Source of the DNA: Stomoxys calcitrans
Taxonomy: Eukaryota > Arthropoda > Insecta > Diptera > Muscidae
Assembly (NCBI RefSeq): GCF_963082655.1
Contig: NC_081552.1
Location: 52,987,947 to 53,051,946, forward strand
Reading direction: 5' to 3'
DNA: 64,000 nucleotides
Part shown: positions 19,969-32,300 of the stretch, one piece after another
How positions within the stretch are numbered: position 1 is the stretch's first letter
Layout: each line of letters opens with the position of its first letter
Translations under genes and position numbers: made by a program
The notes under the pieces: model-generated
Told to the model about the DNA's origin: nothing
The model's input: only the letters and a program-made list of their open reading frames with translations
Database searches by the model: none

Positions 19969-20385
19969 ACAAAATTTTAGTGGAAATCGTTCGCGTACTT
20001 TACATGCAACAGAAGAGAGTGCGAGAGAAAGCAAACTTTGACAGTTAAAAAATAGAGAACTTCTGGGACTTTTTTTGCCAGCAGAAATTAGGCCTTTTCG
20101 CATACATTTCCAGTAAAAATTTGCAGGAGAGTAAGAGGCATTTTGGGCGCCCCTGTAGCCGAGTTGGTAGCGTGCTTGGATTACCAGTGCAGGGGTCGTG
20201 GGTTCAATTCCCGCCAGAAGCCTTTGTCGCTTCTGTGGTATCACAATGGGCTAAACTTGTCCAATTGAGCCTGTAAAGGACTGCCACTCTTACCTAACAT
20301 AACCTAAGAGCCATTTTATTCTCTTTAAAAAATTTGCGAGCAAAAGTACGCGAACGACTTCCAGTGAAAATTTGCAGAAGAACTG
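19969..20385. repeat. Family F inverted-repeat element carrying a SINE
   Basis: The left arm AGTGGAAATCGTTCGCGTAC and right arm GTACGCGAACGACTTCCAGT are inverted copies. Internal CAGAAGAGAGTGCGAGAG and GGACTTTTTTTGCCAGCAG match other family F copies. A 160-bp SINE interrupts it. Confidence 0.65.
20145..20304 (+). mobile_element. tRNA-derived SINE with target-site duplication
   Basis: A tRNA-like head has a pol III A box (TAGCCGAGTTGG) and B box (GGTTCAATTCC) with cloverleaf-like spacing. An unrelated body follows, ending in ACCTAACATAACC. It is flanked by TAAGAGGCATTTT (20132-20144) and TAAGAGCCATTTT (20305-20317), a 13-bp duplication with one mismatch. Confidence 0.8.
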
Positions 20386-20464
20386 CTGATTTGTGTTATG
20401 GTTGATTTTTTAATTGCTTGCTTGAAACATTTTTTTTAACATAAAAAATGCTGGCGTTTCTTTT

Positions 20465-20587
20465 GAGGTAATTTCCTTAGATAAACGTCAATTTATTGAT
20501 CCGAGGGTGAAAAGGCTAGAAGAGGAGCCATTCGTATATCCATGATATCTGTGCCGCTGGACAGGCATCACAAATTACAGTGCAATC
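20465..20587 (+). repeat. Family E repeat, left part
   Basis: TAAACGTCAATTTATTGAT, GTGCCGCTGGACAGGCATC and ACAAATTACAG match the minus strand of 23050-23190. It continues at 21705 after the Jockey-like insertion (GGCAGCCGGTTGTACGTACC). A further piece is at 29165-29250. Confidence 0.6.
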
Positions 20588-21704
20588 ACACACGTAGGAT
20601 TTATTTACGGTCCTCGTGGCACTTGACCTATCGAAGGCATTCGACACGGTCAACCATGACAAATTATTTGACACGTCCCTCCAGCCAGGCCTGAAACGAT
20701 GGGTCGCGAATTATCTGTGTGGTCGCCAGTCATTTGTGGAATTTAGGGATAAGAAGTCGAAACACCGTAGAGTGAAACAGGGAGTTCCCCAAAGTGGGGT
20801 GATATCTACGGCACTGTTTAACCTCTACCTATCCTCCATTCCACCCCCTCCAGACGGCATAGAGATCGTATCATATGCGGACGATTGTACGATCATGGCA
20901 TCAGGCCCCCCACCCATTGATGACATCTGCGATAGGCTGAACGTCTACCTCAACGAGCTTGCCTCATATTTCGCTGCAAGAAATCTGAAGATATCCGCCA
21001 CCAAATCTTCAGCCACACTGTTCACTACAATTGAATTATTGAAATAAATATTCAGATCTGTCACAATGCCGCCCTCCGAACTGCGACGAGCTGTCTCCTC
21101 AGTTCCCATGTGGACCACCTCCATCAGGAGACAAAGATCCTACCAGTGCGAAGACATAACTACATGCTGTCTAAGCAATACCTTTTGGCCTGTTATCGCA
21201 GAAACCATCCAAATCATCATCTTGTGGATAGATACCCAAGCCTTAAGGTAGATCTACACGATCTAGAGCGTGAGGTTCAGCGCTACAAGAGATAACCTCT
21301 AGATCAAGCGGGTCTGAACAACATTCATGCAGATACGGTAGCAGACGCGGTAATTGGCTACCGGGTGAATGTAGTCCTTGGAGAACGACCGCCACCCATT
21401 GCACCCGAAGAAATCGACCTCCCCCGGCAAACCAGAGTGGTTCTGGCTCAATTACGTTCCGGCAGATGCAGCCGCCTCAATTCCCACAGGGCTAGGATTG
21501 ATGCCGACGTGCAAGATGTATGTCCCGATTGTAACCAGGGACCGCACGATACACGTCACCTGTTTAACTGCCCGGCCAGACCCACTCGACTCATACCCAG
21601 ATCCCTGTGGACGCACCCCATCTTAGTCGCAAAATTCCTGGGTCTTGAAACTCAACAGAATCAAGCAGACGAAAGATAGAACACAATAAACTGTTACAAC
21701 AACA
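20588..21704 (+). mobile_element. 5'-truncated Jockey-like non-LTR retrotransposon
   Basis: It is flanked by an exact 11-bp duplication, ACAGTGCAATC, at 20577-20587 and 21705-21715, and ends in a CAACAACAA-type tail. It keeps only the second half of the reverse transcriptase and the C-terminal domain, the usual result of incomplete reverse transcription. Confidence 0.8.
20607..21679 (+). pseudogene. Jockey-like ORF2 fragment (reverse transcriptase and C-terminal domain)
   Basis: Reverse-transcriptase motifs are clear: ALDLSKAFDTVNH, VKQGVPQSGVIS and SYADDCTIMA with its YADD catalytic site, then NLKISATKSSATLF. After TTIELLK the frame shifts into a segment reading LLSSHVDHLHQETKILP. A second shift leads to LAQLRSGRCSRLNSHRARID with the terminal zinc-like CPDCNQGPHDTRHLFNCP. 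The frame breaks mean it is inactive. Family knowledge: this enzyme copies the element RNA at a nicked target. Confidence 0.8.
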
Positions 21705-22320
21705 ACAGTGCAATCCCATGGCAGCCGGTTGTACGTACCGCATTGGCCCGATGGAGCCTTTCAGTGTACAACAACTGCTACAACATTAACCCTGCCCGAA
21801 GCTACAAATGTCATCCGTGGCGCCAAGTCGCACAAAGCGGAGTCTTTCATCGGCCCGATGGAGCCTTTCAGTGTACAACAACTGCTACAACAATAACCCT
21901 GCGAAGCTACAAATGTCATCCGTGGCGCCAAGTCGCACAAAGCGCTGGTTCCAGACAGAATCTCTACACTGGTGCTGAAGAATCTGGATTTGTCTGGAGT
22001 CGATTACCTTACAACTGTCCTCAGCCTATCTGAACACTATTATAGTACCCGATGTTTGGAAGATGGGCAGTCTGATCCCGCTACTGAAACCTGAAAAGGA
22101 CACGAGCAAGGGGGAGTCGTGCAGACCGATCTCCCTCCTCTCGTCAGTAGCCAAGACGCATGAGGCACTACTCCTCCCGCTCCTCTCGTTGGACAATTTC
22201 CATTCGCCCAGCATCAGCATGCATTTCGAAGGCTGCATAGGACAACAACTGCTTTCCATGCCATCACCGTATACAAAAGTGCACTTGTAGTGCTGACAAA
22301 GATACCTTGGACTAAACATC
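21705..22320 (+). pseudogene. Second Jockey-like fragment, N-terminal reverse transcriptase part
   Basis: After family E text (to about 21760), the frames read TLPEATNVIRGAKSHK, then GSLIPLLKPEKDTSKG and CRPISLLSSVAKTHEALLLP. This is the part of the reverse transcriptase missing from the copy at 20588. It includes a 107-bp tandem duplication and frame breaks. Confidence 0.65.
21745..21958 (+). repeat. Tandem duplication, 107-bp unit
   Basis: GGCCCGATGGAGCCTTTCAG begins at 21745 and again at 21852, and both copies run through CATCCGTGGCGCCAAGTCGC to CACAAAGCG. Confidence 0.85.
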
Positions 22321-22790
22321 TAATGCTTTTGGATATTGAGGCTAGATAAATTGCTACGACCACTGATGTGAGGCTAAGGGAATTTTCTATTTGGTCATGT
22401 GGCGGCTACGGACACTTTGTAATCATTGAAGTTTTCTGTATCCGTTCACAATTGGCAGACTAATATGCACAATTCTTTTCTAATCCCTTGCGCCACTTGT
22501 TTAATTGCCCAGCTAGAACCAACAACTTCAAAGGAACGGTGTTGGTTTCATCGTAGCTCTCCAATGAGGATGATTCCATCAAAACACTTAAGAAACCGAT
22601 AATTGCTCTTTACTTGGTGTCTGGAAGGATGTAATGCTTTAATTTGTCCAGATTTTCCAAGATGCACTTACCTTCTAATGTAGAACAACCGACTTGAGGT
22701 AAAATTACAACTTCATTTGTCGAGTTTTCTGTACCTGAACACTAGCTGCTGCCATTAATCTTCATTAAAAGTACATAAAAATTAACCAAA
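22321..22790. other. Retroelement debris
   Basis: Near 22490-22525 the text GCGCCACTTGTTTAATTGCC reads like the Jockey C-terminal HLFNCPA motif. The rest is not recognisable. Confidence 0.35.
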
Positions 22791-22904
22791 TTTAATAATT
22801 ACCAATAAACAATATTTAAATTTTTTTTACTAACCTCTGCCTTTTTGATCCATTTTAGCGTTAACTTTAGTATTTTCATGTAACGGCTGCTTTTTATAAA
22901 ACAT

Positions 22905-23020
22905 CTGACCTTTACAAAACATTTGTTAAAAGTTGCAAATTTCTGCTGGCAAAAAAAGTCCCAGTAGAAATTTCTCGCGCTCTCTTTTGCTGGCAAATTA
23001 AGTACGCGAACGACTTACAG
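22905..23020. repeat. Family F fragment
   Basis: TTTCTGCTGGCAAAAAAAGT and TACGCGAACGACTTACAGT match the family F arms at 20040 and 20350. Confidence 0.55.
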
Positions 23021-23039
23021 TTTGAGTTCCCGAAAGTTC

Positions 23040-23190
23040 CAGGAAGACTCCATCGGGCCAATGCGGTACGTTCAACCGGCTGCCATGTAATTATACGGTA
23101 ATTTGTGATGGCTGTCCAGCGGCACGGTGGACAGCCATCACTCTCGGGTCAATAAATTGACGTTTATGTAAGGAAAATACCTCACAAGTA
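23040..23190 (-). repeat. Family E repeat, uninterrupted copy
   Basis: On the minus strand it reads from CGTCAATTTATTGACCC through GCCGCTGGACAGCC and CATGGCAGCCGGTTG to CCGCATTGGCCCGATGGAG. It shows how the sequence at 20465-20587 and 21705-21760 was joined before insertion. Its own AGCCATCAC/GTGATGGCT arms form a hairpin. Confidence 0.6.
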
Positions 23191-23202
23191 TCGCCACCAT
23201 TT

Positions 23203-23778
23203 TTATACCCTCCACCATAGGATGGGGGTATACTAATTTCGTCATAGAGCGCGCAATTCTCATCCGACTTAACTGAAATTTTGCATGAGTTGTTTTGCTA
23301 TGACTTTCAATAACTGTGCTAAGTATGACGCAAATCGGCACATAACCTGATATAGCTGCCATATAAACCGATCTGGGATCTTGACTTCTTGAGCCTCTAA
23401 TCCGATTTGAAAGAAATTTTGTAGAACGGCTTCTCTCATGACCTTCAACATGCGTGTCCAATATGGTCTGTACCGATCTATAGCTTCATACAGCTCCCAT
23501 ATAAACCGATATCTCGACTTGGCTTCTAGAGCCCCTACAAGGCGCAATTCTTATCCGAATGAACTGAAATATTACATAATGACTCCTACAATTTTCAGCA
23601 TTCATTTACGGTCCCAATCGGACTATAACTTGATATAGCTCCAATAGCATAACAGTTCATATTCAATATTCTTTGTTTGCCTAAGAGATGCTACACATAG
23701 AACTCGACAAATGCGATCCATGGTGGAGAGTATATAAGATTCGGCCTGGCCGAATTTAGCACGCTCTTACTTGTTTAT
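23203..23778 (-). repeat. Family A repeat, both termini present
   Basis: In plus orientation it runs from TTTTTATACCCTCCACCATA to GATTCGGCCTGGCCGAATTT and AGCACGCTCTTACTTGTTT. The middle is shortened. Confidence 0.8.
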
Positions 23779-23839
23779 TTTAAATTATTTTTTTTTTCCT
23801 AACAAACAAATAAAAAACTAACCAAAACAAAAATCAGGT

Positions 23840-23965
23840 GTTTTTCTGCAAATTTTCACTGGAAGTCGTTTGCGAAATTTTACTTGCAATTTTTTTAAAG
23901 ATTTTTTACTCTCCTGCAAATTTTTACCAGAGAAGCATGCGAACATACCTCATATTTTTGCAAAA
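23840..23965. repeat. Family F fragment
   Basis: CTGCAAATTTTCACTGGAAG and TCGTTTGCGAAATTTTAC at the left, ACTCTCCTGCAAATTTTTAC and GCATGCGAACATACC at the right. Confidence 0.55.
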
Positions 23966-23984
23966 GATTCAAAGACCAAGTAAA

Positions 23985-24850
23985 AAGAACTTTGAATACC
24001 CACCACCTCGGGTATATATGTAAAGAAGCTTTCGTCGTAATCCAGTGAAAATGCATAATTCATGGAATTAAATTTAGAACAAATTCGGCACGGACATTGA
24101 GTGGTCTAATAAATACAAGTCACTGTTCAATTTTGGTTTTTTTGGCAGTTATATCCAAATCTGAACCGATCTGTGTCATATTGCAGGAAGATGTCGAGGG
24201 GCCTAATTTAACTCACTGTCCCAAATTTTGGCGAAATTGGACAATAAATGCGCCTTTTATGGGTCCAAGACCTTAAATCGAGAGATCAATATGACAGCTA
24301 TATTCAAATCTGAACCGATCTGTGCCGCATTGCAGAAAGATGTCGAGGGGCCTACCTTAACTCACTGTCTCAAATTTTGGCGACATCGTATAATAAATGC
24401 GCCTTTAATGGGCCCAAAAACTTTAATCGAGAGATCGGTCTATATGGCAGCTATATCCAAATCTGGGCCAAATTCAAGAAGAAAATCGAAGGGCCTAACG
24501 CAGCTCACGGTCACAAATTTCAGCAAAATCGGATGATAAATGTGGATTTTATGGGCCTAAGACCCTAAATCGGGGGATCGGTCTATATGGGGGCTATATC
24601 AAGATATAGTCCAATATAGCCCATCTTCGAACTTTACCTGCTTATGGACAAAAAAAGAATCTGTGCAAAGTTTCAGCTCAATATCTCTATTTTTAAAGAC
24701 TGTAGCGTGATTTCAACAGACAGACGGACGGACATGTCTAGATCGTCTTAGATGTTTACGCTTTATAGGGTCGGAAATGGATATTCCGATGTGTTGCAAA
24801 CGGAATGACAAAATGAATATACCCCCATCCTTTGGTGGTGGGTATAAAAA
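23985..24850 (+). repeat. Family B repeat with internal units
   Basis: It begins AAAAAGAACTTTGAATACCC then ACCACCTCGGGTATATATG, has three internal units (TTTATGGGCCYAARACCTTAA and GATCGGTCTATATGGCAGC blocks) and ends TTGGTGGTGGGTATAAAAAT. Confidence 0.75.
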
Positions 24851-24949
24851 TGTATAAAATAGCGGTACTAAGACGCTCATAACCACAATGTTGCATATAG
24901 GCGACATCGGGCATGAGAGGGTTAACCTGAATCACCCTGAGACTTTTTT

Positions 24950-26227
24950 ACAAATAAAACACAATAGTTTTTTCTAAATAATATTTATGATTATTTTTTA
25001 ATATTTCATTTTGTTTTATATGATTTCAGTTGTTTATCTCTCTATATATCCGTATGCATATATAATAATAATAATAATAAAATAATGGTACGTACTAGAT
25101 TCATTATCATAAAGTATGAAATTCTCTTCTGGTAGCCAAAACTGCCTATCATCAATATGGAGATATTTTCGAAAGTAAAAAAGTTTGAAGAAAACAAAAA
25201 ACTAAGTTTTTCATATTTTCAATATTGCAACATAACAAAAATAAAAAGAAAGAAAGGAAAAAAAACGTTCGCTTATGTTCTCTAGTTTTAAATTGAGGAA
25301 GAGATTGTTTTTGTTATGGTTTTTTTTTTTGTTATAGAAAAATAATACAAAAAAAAATATATAACTTAATTTAGTAAAATTATTATAAATAGACAGTTGG
25401 TGATATAATCAAACAAAGGAAAAAAAACTAACAATGAAATTTATATAATTAACTAAAACTTAGGCATAACATCATGATATAAAGATTTTGTTGTTTTCAG
25501 AAAAACGCAAAAAATCTTCCTTCAAGGCTTCGTCAAATTAAGAATTTACAAAGGGAACACCGATCTAAGGGTTTTTAATTATTTTCCATTTTTTTTTAAT
25601 GAAGCCCAAACTTTCTATACATGTTTTGTATGCCAAATAAATACATAATCAAGGAATTGATTTGAGGGTGTGTTTGGAGTAGGGGTAGGCGCTTATGGAC
25701 ATGTCCATCAATCAATCAATCTTTAAAAATTTTTTTCACTATCCTTTGTCAGCTATATTTGTTTATGGAAAAGCACAACATTCCATGAAAATTGTTTTTA
25801 AATATTGTATTTCAAAAATAATATTAAAAAAAAATTGAATTAAATTGAAATCTAAATATTTACATAATTGGGCTTAACCATGGATTGATTCATTGTAAGG
25901 TTTAGCTTCAGTTTTTCACATGATTTCCCCAACATAATTTTTTAATAATATTTTAGGAAAACTATATTTACTACTAATACAATAAAATAATAGAGGACAA
26001 GGAGAGATGGGAAAAACGCATCACATTAATCAATAATTTCTTTCTGAAATCCTTTCTCGTAAATGTAATTTCTAAAATATATTACTTCAGTTTTCTAAAG
26101 ACGGGGGTTTTCTAAGTATTCATTTCATGCTTAAAAGTAAATAAATTTTGATGCTTTTGGATTTTGCTTTTGTTCTTTTTTTCTATTTGTGTGCTATGAT
26201 GATGAGTTTCTACGACTCGAAGCGTAT
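24950..26227 (-). other. Atg1 3' flank and probable 3' UTR
   Basis: A strongly AT-rich, repeat-poor stretch of about 1.3 kb lies directly downstream of the Atg1 stop. It has an (ATA)n run at 25060-25085 and no family A-F repeat, unlike its surroundings. That suggests constrained transcript sequence. No canonical AATAAA was identified with confidence, so the transcript end is open. Confidence 0.4.
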
Positions 26228-26304
26228 TTAAGAGTTTTCATCGGTTACGTATATGTAGCCCTGTTGTTGTAGAATATTTAAACGTTTTTCCACAGCATCA
26301 CGAT
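26228..26304 (-). CDS. Atg1: Atg1 final coding exon
   Basis: The acceptor is TTTCTAG. Its first two bases complete a Tyr codon begun at 32382, and the exon reads [18 protein letters not shown] then VTDENS and TAA (26228-26230). It lies 6.1 kb from the previous exon and is too short for an ORF scan. It was identified from the conserved Atg1 C-terminus (AVEKRL...LQQQGY). Confidence 0.93.
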
Positions 26305-29300
26305 CTAGAAAGACAAGAAGAGGAAAAATAATAAATATTAGATTTATTTTGAATCTGAATTTTTTCCACGGTAAATTATTTGAACTTTTAAAAATCTTAT
26401 TTCTATAGAAAATTTTGTCGACCAGGGCTGCGGAGTCGGAGTGGAAAAATTACCTCGACACCGACTGCGGACAAAATAGAAAAAATGTTTCAACATAAAA
26501 AATTATTATATTGTATTAAACAAAAACAATAAATTCATTAAAATTTAGTCTTAGAAAAAAATAATTTGAAATTTGTCTATAAAAAAAAATTATTAACATT
26601 TTGCCTTTAAATTTTGTCATTGAAATTTTAACTCTAGAAAAATTTCTTAGAAACATTGTCTTAAGAAAAAAATTTATTGACATTTTGTCTTTAGAAACAA
26701 TTTCACTGAAAAAATGTCATTAGAAACTATTTAATTGTTTGTTTAAAAAAAGTTCTTTTAAATTTTGTTTTATTGAAGTTTAGTTTAAATTTGGTCTTAT
26801 TATTATTGAAGTTTTGCTTATAGAAAAAATACTATGGAAATTTTGTCTTTAGAGAAAATTTGATCGACATTTTTTTCTTTGGAGAAAGTATAACGAAATT
26901 TTGTCTTTAGAAAAAATTTAATTGGAGGAGTTAAGTCTTTAGAAACAATCCCATAGAAATTTCGTCGAAATAATCTTATTGAAAGTTTTTATTTAGAAAC
27001 ATTTTGGAAAAATATAATAAAATTTTGTGTTTACCCAGCAAAAACTTGGTAAGTACATTATTTTTGGCATGTAAAATAATGGATAACTCATTATCCTTAG
27101 ATTTACTAGCTGCTAAAATATAACGAGTTACCAACAGGAATACCATCTGTGTTACCGTTAGTACAAATGTCATTACATATAACATTCGATGAAGCTCAAG
27201 AATAAGCACTTATTTGTAATAATAGAAAAAAACCATTATTATAACCTTGGTATTGATTAAAATGCCATTAAGAAACTGTGGACAAAATTATCTCATACGC
27301 ATGAGTGCTGTCCGTTAAAAGATTAAGCTCAATGATAAGGGACCTCCATTTTACTGGCGAGTCCGAGTGGCTTGCGATACCACTTAGTAGCACTAGGAGG
27401 GAAATATTGTGGCGTTATAAACAATATTTTTAATCTTTTCTACCTCCCCACAAATCCGTTGATTGTTCCGCATGCTGTGGGCGTAATTTGAAAGAGTTCG
27501 AGATTCGAACTCGGGACCTTTGTATTGTAAATCTTCTGGTGTACGCTCTGTGCCACAAAACTATTAAAATCACTCCCATGCGTTAGAAAATTGTGTCTAT
27601 AAACAGAATATGTCGAACATTAACACAAATGCCTGGCGATCTTTGATCAAATAAAATTTAAGTTTGCTTTTGTGTTGTTAGCTAATACTGAAATGAGAAA
27701 ATAGTGTATTATTCAAACAATAGTATTGTGGATGAATGCGTAGAGCGTCTGCTTTGAAAACGGAAGGTTCTTGGTTCAACTCTCGGTTATGATGAAGGTA
27801 AAGTTTTAATGTCATTTATAATTTGGATTATTCATATAAAATTTGCTTGTATGCTTGTGCGGAAGGACTTTCCTCCTAGGACATCGCCATGTAAAAGTAA
27901 TTAGAAATGATGTCTAAAAATAAGTAGTTGGAAAAAATTTCATTGAATTTTGTATCACAGGACTACAACTTTTTAGTTTTTCCATATTTATCCAACATAT
28001 CCTGCAAGGGATACTTAAAAATTTTAGAAACTTGCAAACATTTTTTGAATAAGCTCAGTTTTCGAACAGTTTGAAAGACCAGTTCAGGGAAAAGTTGGCC
28101 CATTAATCACTTTAGAAACGTACGCAGTAGGAAACAATTAGTTAATTCTTTTTAGTTATTGTATGAATTAAAATCAATCTACCCAATAAGGCCTATATTG
28201 GACAGCAAACGACCCACAATAAGAAGTATCTATGCGAAATTTCATGCGGATAGCCTATACAAGACACTGATACTACCCGTGCTGTTATATGGTTCTGAAG
28301 CATGGGTACTTGTGAAAACAGATGAGGCAGTGCTTGGAGTATTTGAGAGAAAGATTCTTCGTAATATATATGGACCAGTTTGTGTTAATGAAGAATATAG
28401 GCGACGTATGAACCACGAGCTGTATGAGCTGTATGACGACGATAGCATATTTACACGCATCAAAATACAACGGCTGCGTTAGCTAGGTCATGTTGTCAGA
28501 ATGGATGAAGAAGCTCCAGCAAAGAAGTCTTTTGAAGGCAAACACGGTGGTACACGCTAACCGGGAAGACCACAAGCCCGATGGAAAGATCAAGTGAGAC
28601 ACTTCGAAACTTGGTGTCAGAGATTTTAGAATGAGCGCAGAAGATCGAAGCGCTTGGAACGGTATTCTACGTTCGGCTAGTGGAACAAATGTTCTGTCAT
28701 AGCCAATTTAAGTAAGTGACCTCATTCGTTCCGACGGTATCGTGAATACTCGGACGATAAAGAATATTTATTATAAATATTTCGAGGAGTTACAAACGAT
28801 ATGACGAAGTTTGAGGAAAAATGCACTTTGTAAGGCCCACTCCCTTGTTCTGAGCTTAGGAACGAAATTCTAAAGTCAGTTTCTGGGGCAAACGTCCCTC
28901 TATCACCTAACGACCAAAATGGCCCCTCGGGAGGCATTGTCGTTGACTTTACCCAGGGATTTCCGCGTGGATGTGGCAATCACATTTTAATGCCCTCAGG
29001 AGTATGTTTAATGTGAGCTATCTTTACACCCAAGATGTGATGTCTTCATACTCATCATCATCCTCCTTCCCCTCCTCATCCTAAATTTTGGAAAAAAAAA
29101 TTAAATTGAAAAAAAATCGCCGTTGTCAACTCCTTGATATCTATCATTTGGTTGTTATTGTTGTAGCAGTGTGTTATACACTGAGGCGGCAGGCCTTGCC
29201 GATGAATAACTCCATCGGATCAATCCGGTACGTACAAACGGCTGGCAATATGAATACCAAATGAAAAGTCATTTGGTATTCATATTGCCTTGGGTTGGTT

Positions 29301-32300
29301 AAATGAGGTCCAAAATTCTCAATATCTCGTAGGTCCTTCCCAGGTTTACTTTTTACTTTTTGTTTTTACATATTCGTAATCGACTCGCTAATACCTTTCA
29401 TTTGAAACCCATTTTGCCTAGGTTGGGTATTACCCCCATCCTTTAGTGGTGGGTATAAAATATAGCATCTTTAAGTGCTCGAAGTTGACTCCGGAGTCGG
29501 GTCAAAATTGCTCGACTACGTAGCACTGGTTATAATATTTTATTTCCATAAAAAAATATTAACATTTTATACCCACCACCGAAGGATGGGGGCATATTCA
29601 TTTGCAACACATCGAAATATCCATTTCCGACTCCATAAAGTATATAAATTCTTGATCAGCGTAAAAATCTAAGACGATCTAGACATGTCCGTCCGTCTGT
29701 CTGTTGAAATCACGCTACAGTCTTTAAAAATTTAGATATTAAGCTGAAATTTTGCACAGATTCTTTTTCGTCCGTAAGCAGGTTAAGTTCGAAGATGGGC
29801 TATATCGAACTATATCTTGATATAGCCCCCATATACACCGATCCGCCGATTTAGAGTCTTAGGCCCATAAAATCCACATTTATAATCCGATTTTGATGAA
29901 ATTTGAGACCGTGAGTTGTGTTAGGCCCTTCGACACCCCTTTATTGTCCGATGTCGCCGAAATTTGGGACAGTTAGTTGTGTTGACATCCTTATTTTGTT
30001 ATACACAATTGAACAATGACTTGTACTTATAAGTATTTGGTCCAAATCGGAACATATTTCGATATAGCTCCTATGGGGCATAAGGTATGCATTTTTCACC
30101 GGAATTTGATGAAAAGTGTTTTACATATATGCCCGAGGTGGTGGGTATCCAAAGTTCGGGCCGGTCGAACTTAAAGCCTTTTTACTTGTCTACCACGTTT
30201 TCTATACAAATAAAATGTTGACAAAAATTTTTTATAGAAATTAAATTTTTACAAAATCAGAAAATAATATTATTTCTTAAAAATAATATTTTTCGAAAAA
30301 ACCTTCTTAAAAAAAAACTTTCAAAAAGACATGTTTTAATTTTTTATGAAGCAAAAATTTTTGAATAAACAACAAAACAAAATAATATTTCTTTAAAAAA
30401 ATTCTTTCGAACAGTTACAAATAGAACGGAAATAATTTTACTTTAGAAAAAAAAGCTACAAATCCGGGAGCAGTCATGTGGATATAAGCAAAGCGATGGT
30501 AGTGTAATAGAAGGATCTGTTGGTCAGGCAATTTATTTTCAGTAAATTTTCAATAAGCAATTTTTTTCGCTTAACATAATTCCCATGGTCATAAAGCTCA
30601 AATCCACTTTGGAGAAAATACAAATCTTTTTTCGTTGGATGAAAATATTTGGGACCTAAAGAGAGCGTTGGTTTGAATAGTCGCGTGGTTGCTCTCTTTG
30701 GGTCCCAAATATTCTCTTCCAATGACAAAAGGGAGGTTTTCTCTATTCAAAGCAGGGATGATTAATGGGGTTGGCGAAAAGGTTGTTGTTGTCGTAGTCA
30801 CATTTTCATGTCAAGGTGGCGATCCTCAAGCTCCTGTAAGTGAGCAAGCTCGTTCCGGTCCAAAGGACCGATCGCCGCAAAAGCAGGGCCTCCATTGGTT
30901 ATTTAAAGGCGTCGATAACTCGCCACTCAGTATTTATGCAAGAGCCCGTTCGACAAGTCTGTTCCGACATTTAAGAACGAAATCGTAACGATTTCCGTAT
31001 GGCGTTCGGAGAAATGTTTTGTTTGGTTCATTTTTATTTGCCTTGGAATTTTTGTTTCGTTTGATCAGTTGTGATGCATTGGTCAAGAATTCGGACCGAT
31101 TCGTCGGCAAGATCGTCCGCATTTTGTAAGACATTCTTCAAGAAATCGGTCCGAAATCGTCTAGAAATTCGGTACGTCGTAAAATTTCCCATTCAAATTT
31201 TCCTGGAATTTTGCTCCGACTTCGGTACGATATGGCGGTAAATATATCAGCTTTCTCTCAGCCGTGTCATTCCGACAACATGACAACCACTTCTCTCCTT
31301 TTTGGTTACGATGTCGGTAAGACGTCGGATCCAATATTGGATGATTCATCAGATTGTCGGACCGAAATAGGAAATTTTTGTTAGCTGGGTCTGCACTCGA
31401 AACCGCTAATTGTCTGCCACACAGATCGGACAACAAAGTTTCACCCTATGTGGTGCTCACAGCTAACCCGTGCCGGGCTGATAAAGCTCTCATACAAAGG
31501 AGTTTCTTCGTATCAAGTGTAAGGCTCTGCTAGTTCCTGGACCATCAAGCTGTGGCGGGAAAAGAGGTGGTTGATGAGCTGACCAAAATTGAAGCCAAAA
31601 AGGCATCAATAACTCGCCTTGTCATATTGAGCATCATTAGCACTCAGTATTTGTGCAGAAGCCGGTGTTGCCCGGCCTCTTACTGAAACTCTCAGCGCGA
31701 TACCGCTGATTGGCCGTGACTGCCGTTGCAGCTACTTCGTACGGAGCATTCCACTAATGCATTAGCTGCGTCTCACTAGCAGCTAAGTTTCTCTTGAAAT
31801 CAATGAACACCACACAGACCGGACCTCAATGCCCCAGCCTGTGTGGTGTTTACAGCTATCTTGTGCCGGAATCAGTGGAAGCTTCTTGGTAGAGTCGACG
31901 TTTTCTTCGATGACAGCGGGCGATGACCAGCCTACACCTGCTAGTGCTGGGGGTTGCAGGGCAGCGACGGCCCTGTGCTCGAGTATTTCGCGATGCAGAA
32001 CGTCGCTTATCTATGACTTCGGACGGATAAAAGTACTGACCGCATATTGCAACGTCAAGTCTATGACCATGCGATGGACGAGGAAGAGGCGAACTTCTGT
32101 AGCGCCTGCGATGATGAGGTGAAGTTGGTGGCGGTCGAGTACCTTTTGTGTCACTGCCCCCTCAATTGCAAAAGAAGCCACATAATAATGGGTAAATAAC
32201 AGAAATAAAACTAACGGTTAATGGATGATGGCACATTTCACCGTTTCCTCAAAAACAACATTTTTAAATGAATTCTATAAAATTCAAATTTAGAAAAATC

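Noticed and set aside
20145..20235. Functional tRNA gene
   Set aside because: It has pol III boxes, but a unique body, a tail and target duplications mark it as a SINE.
28159..28482. Host gene inside the Atg1 intron
   Set aside because: It is a clear reverse transcriptase C-terminal fragment with a stop, and a related copy exists at 43170.
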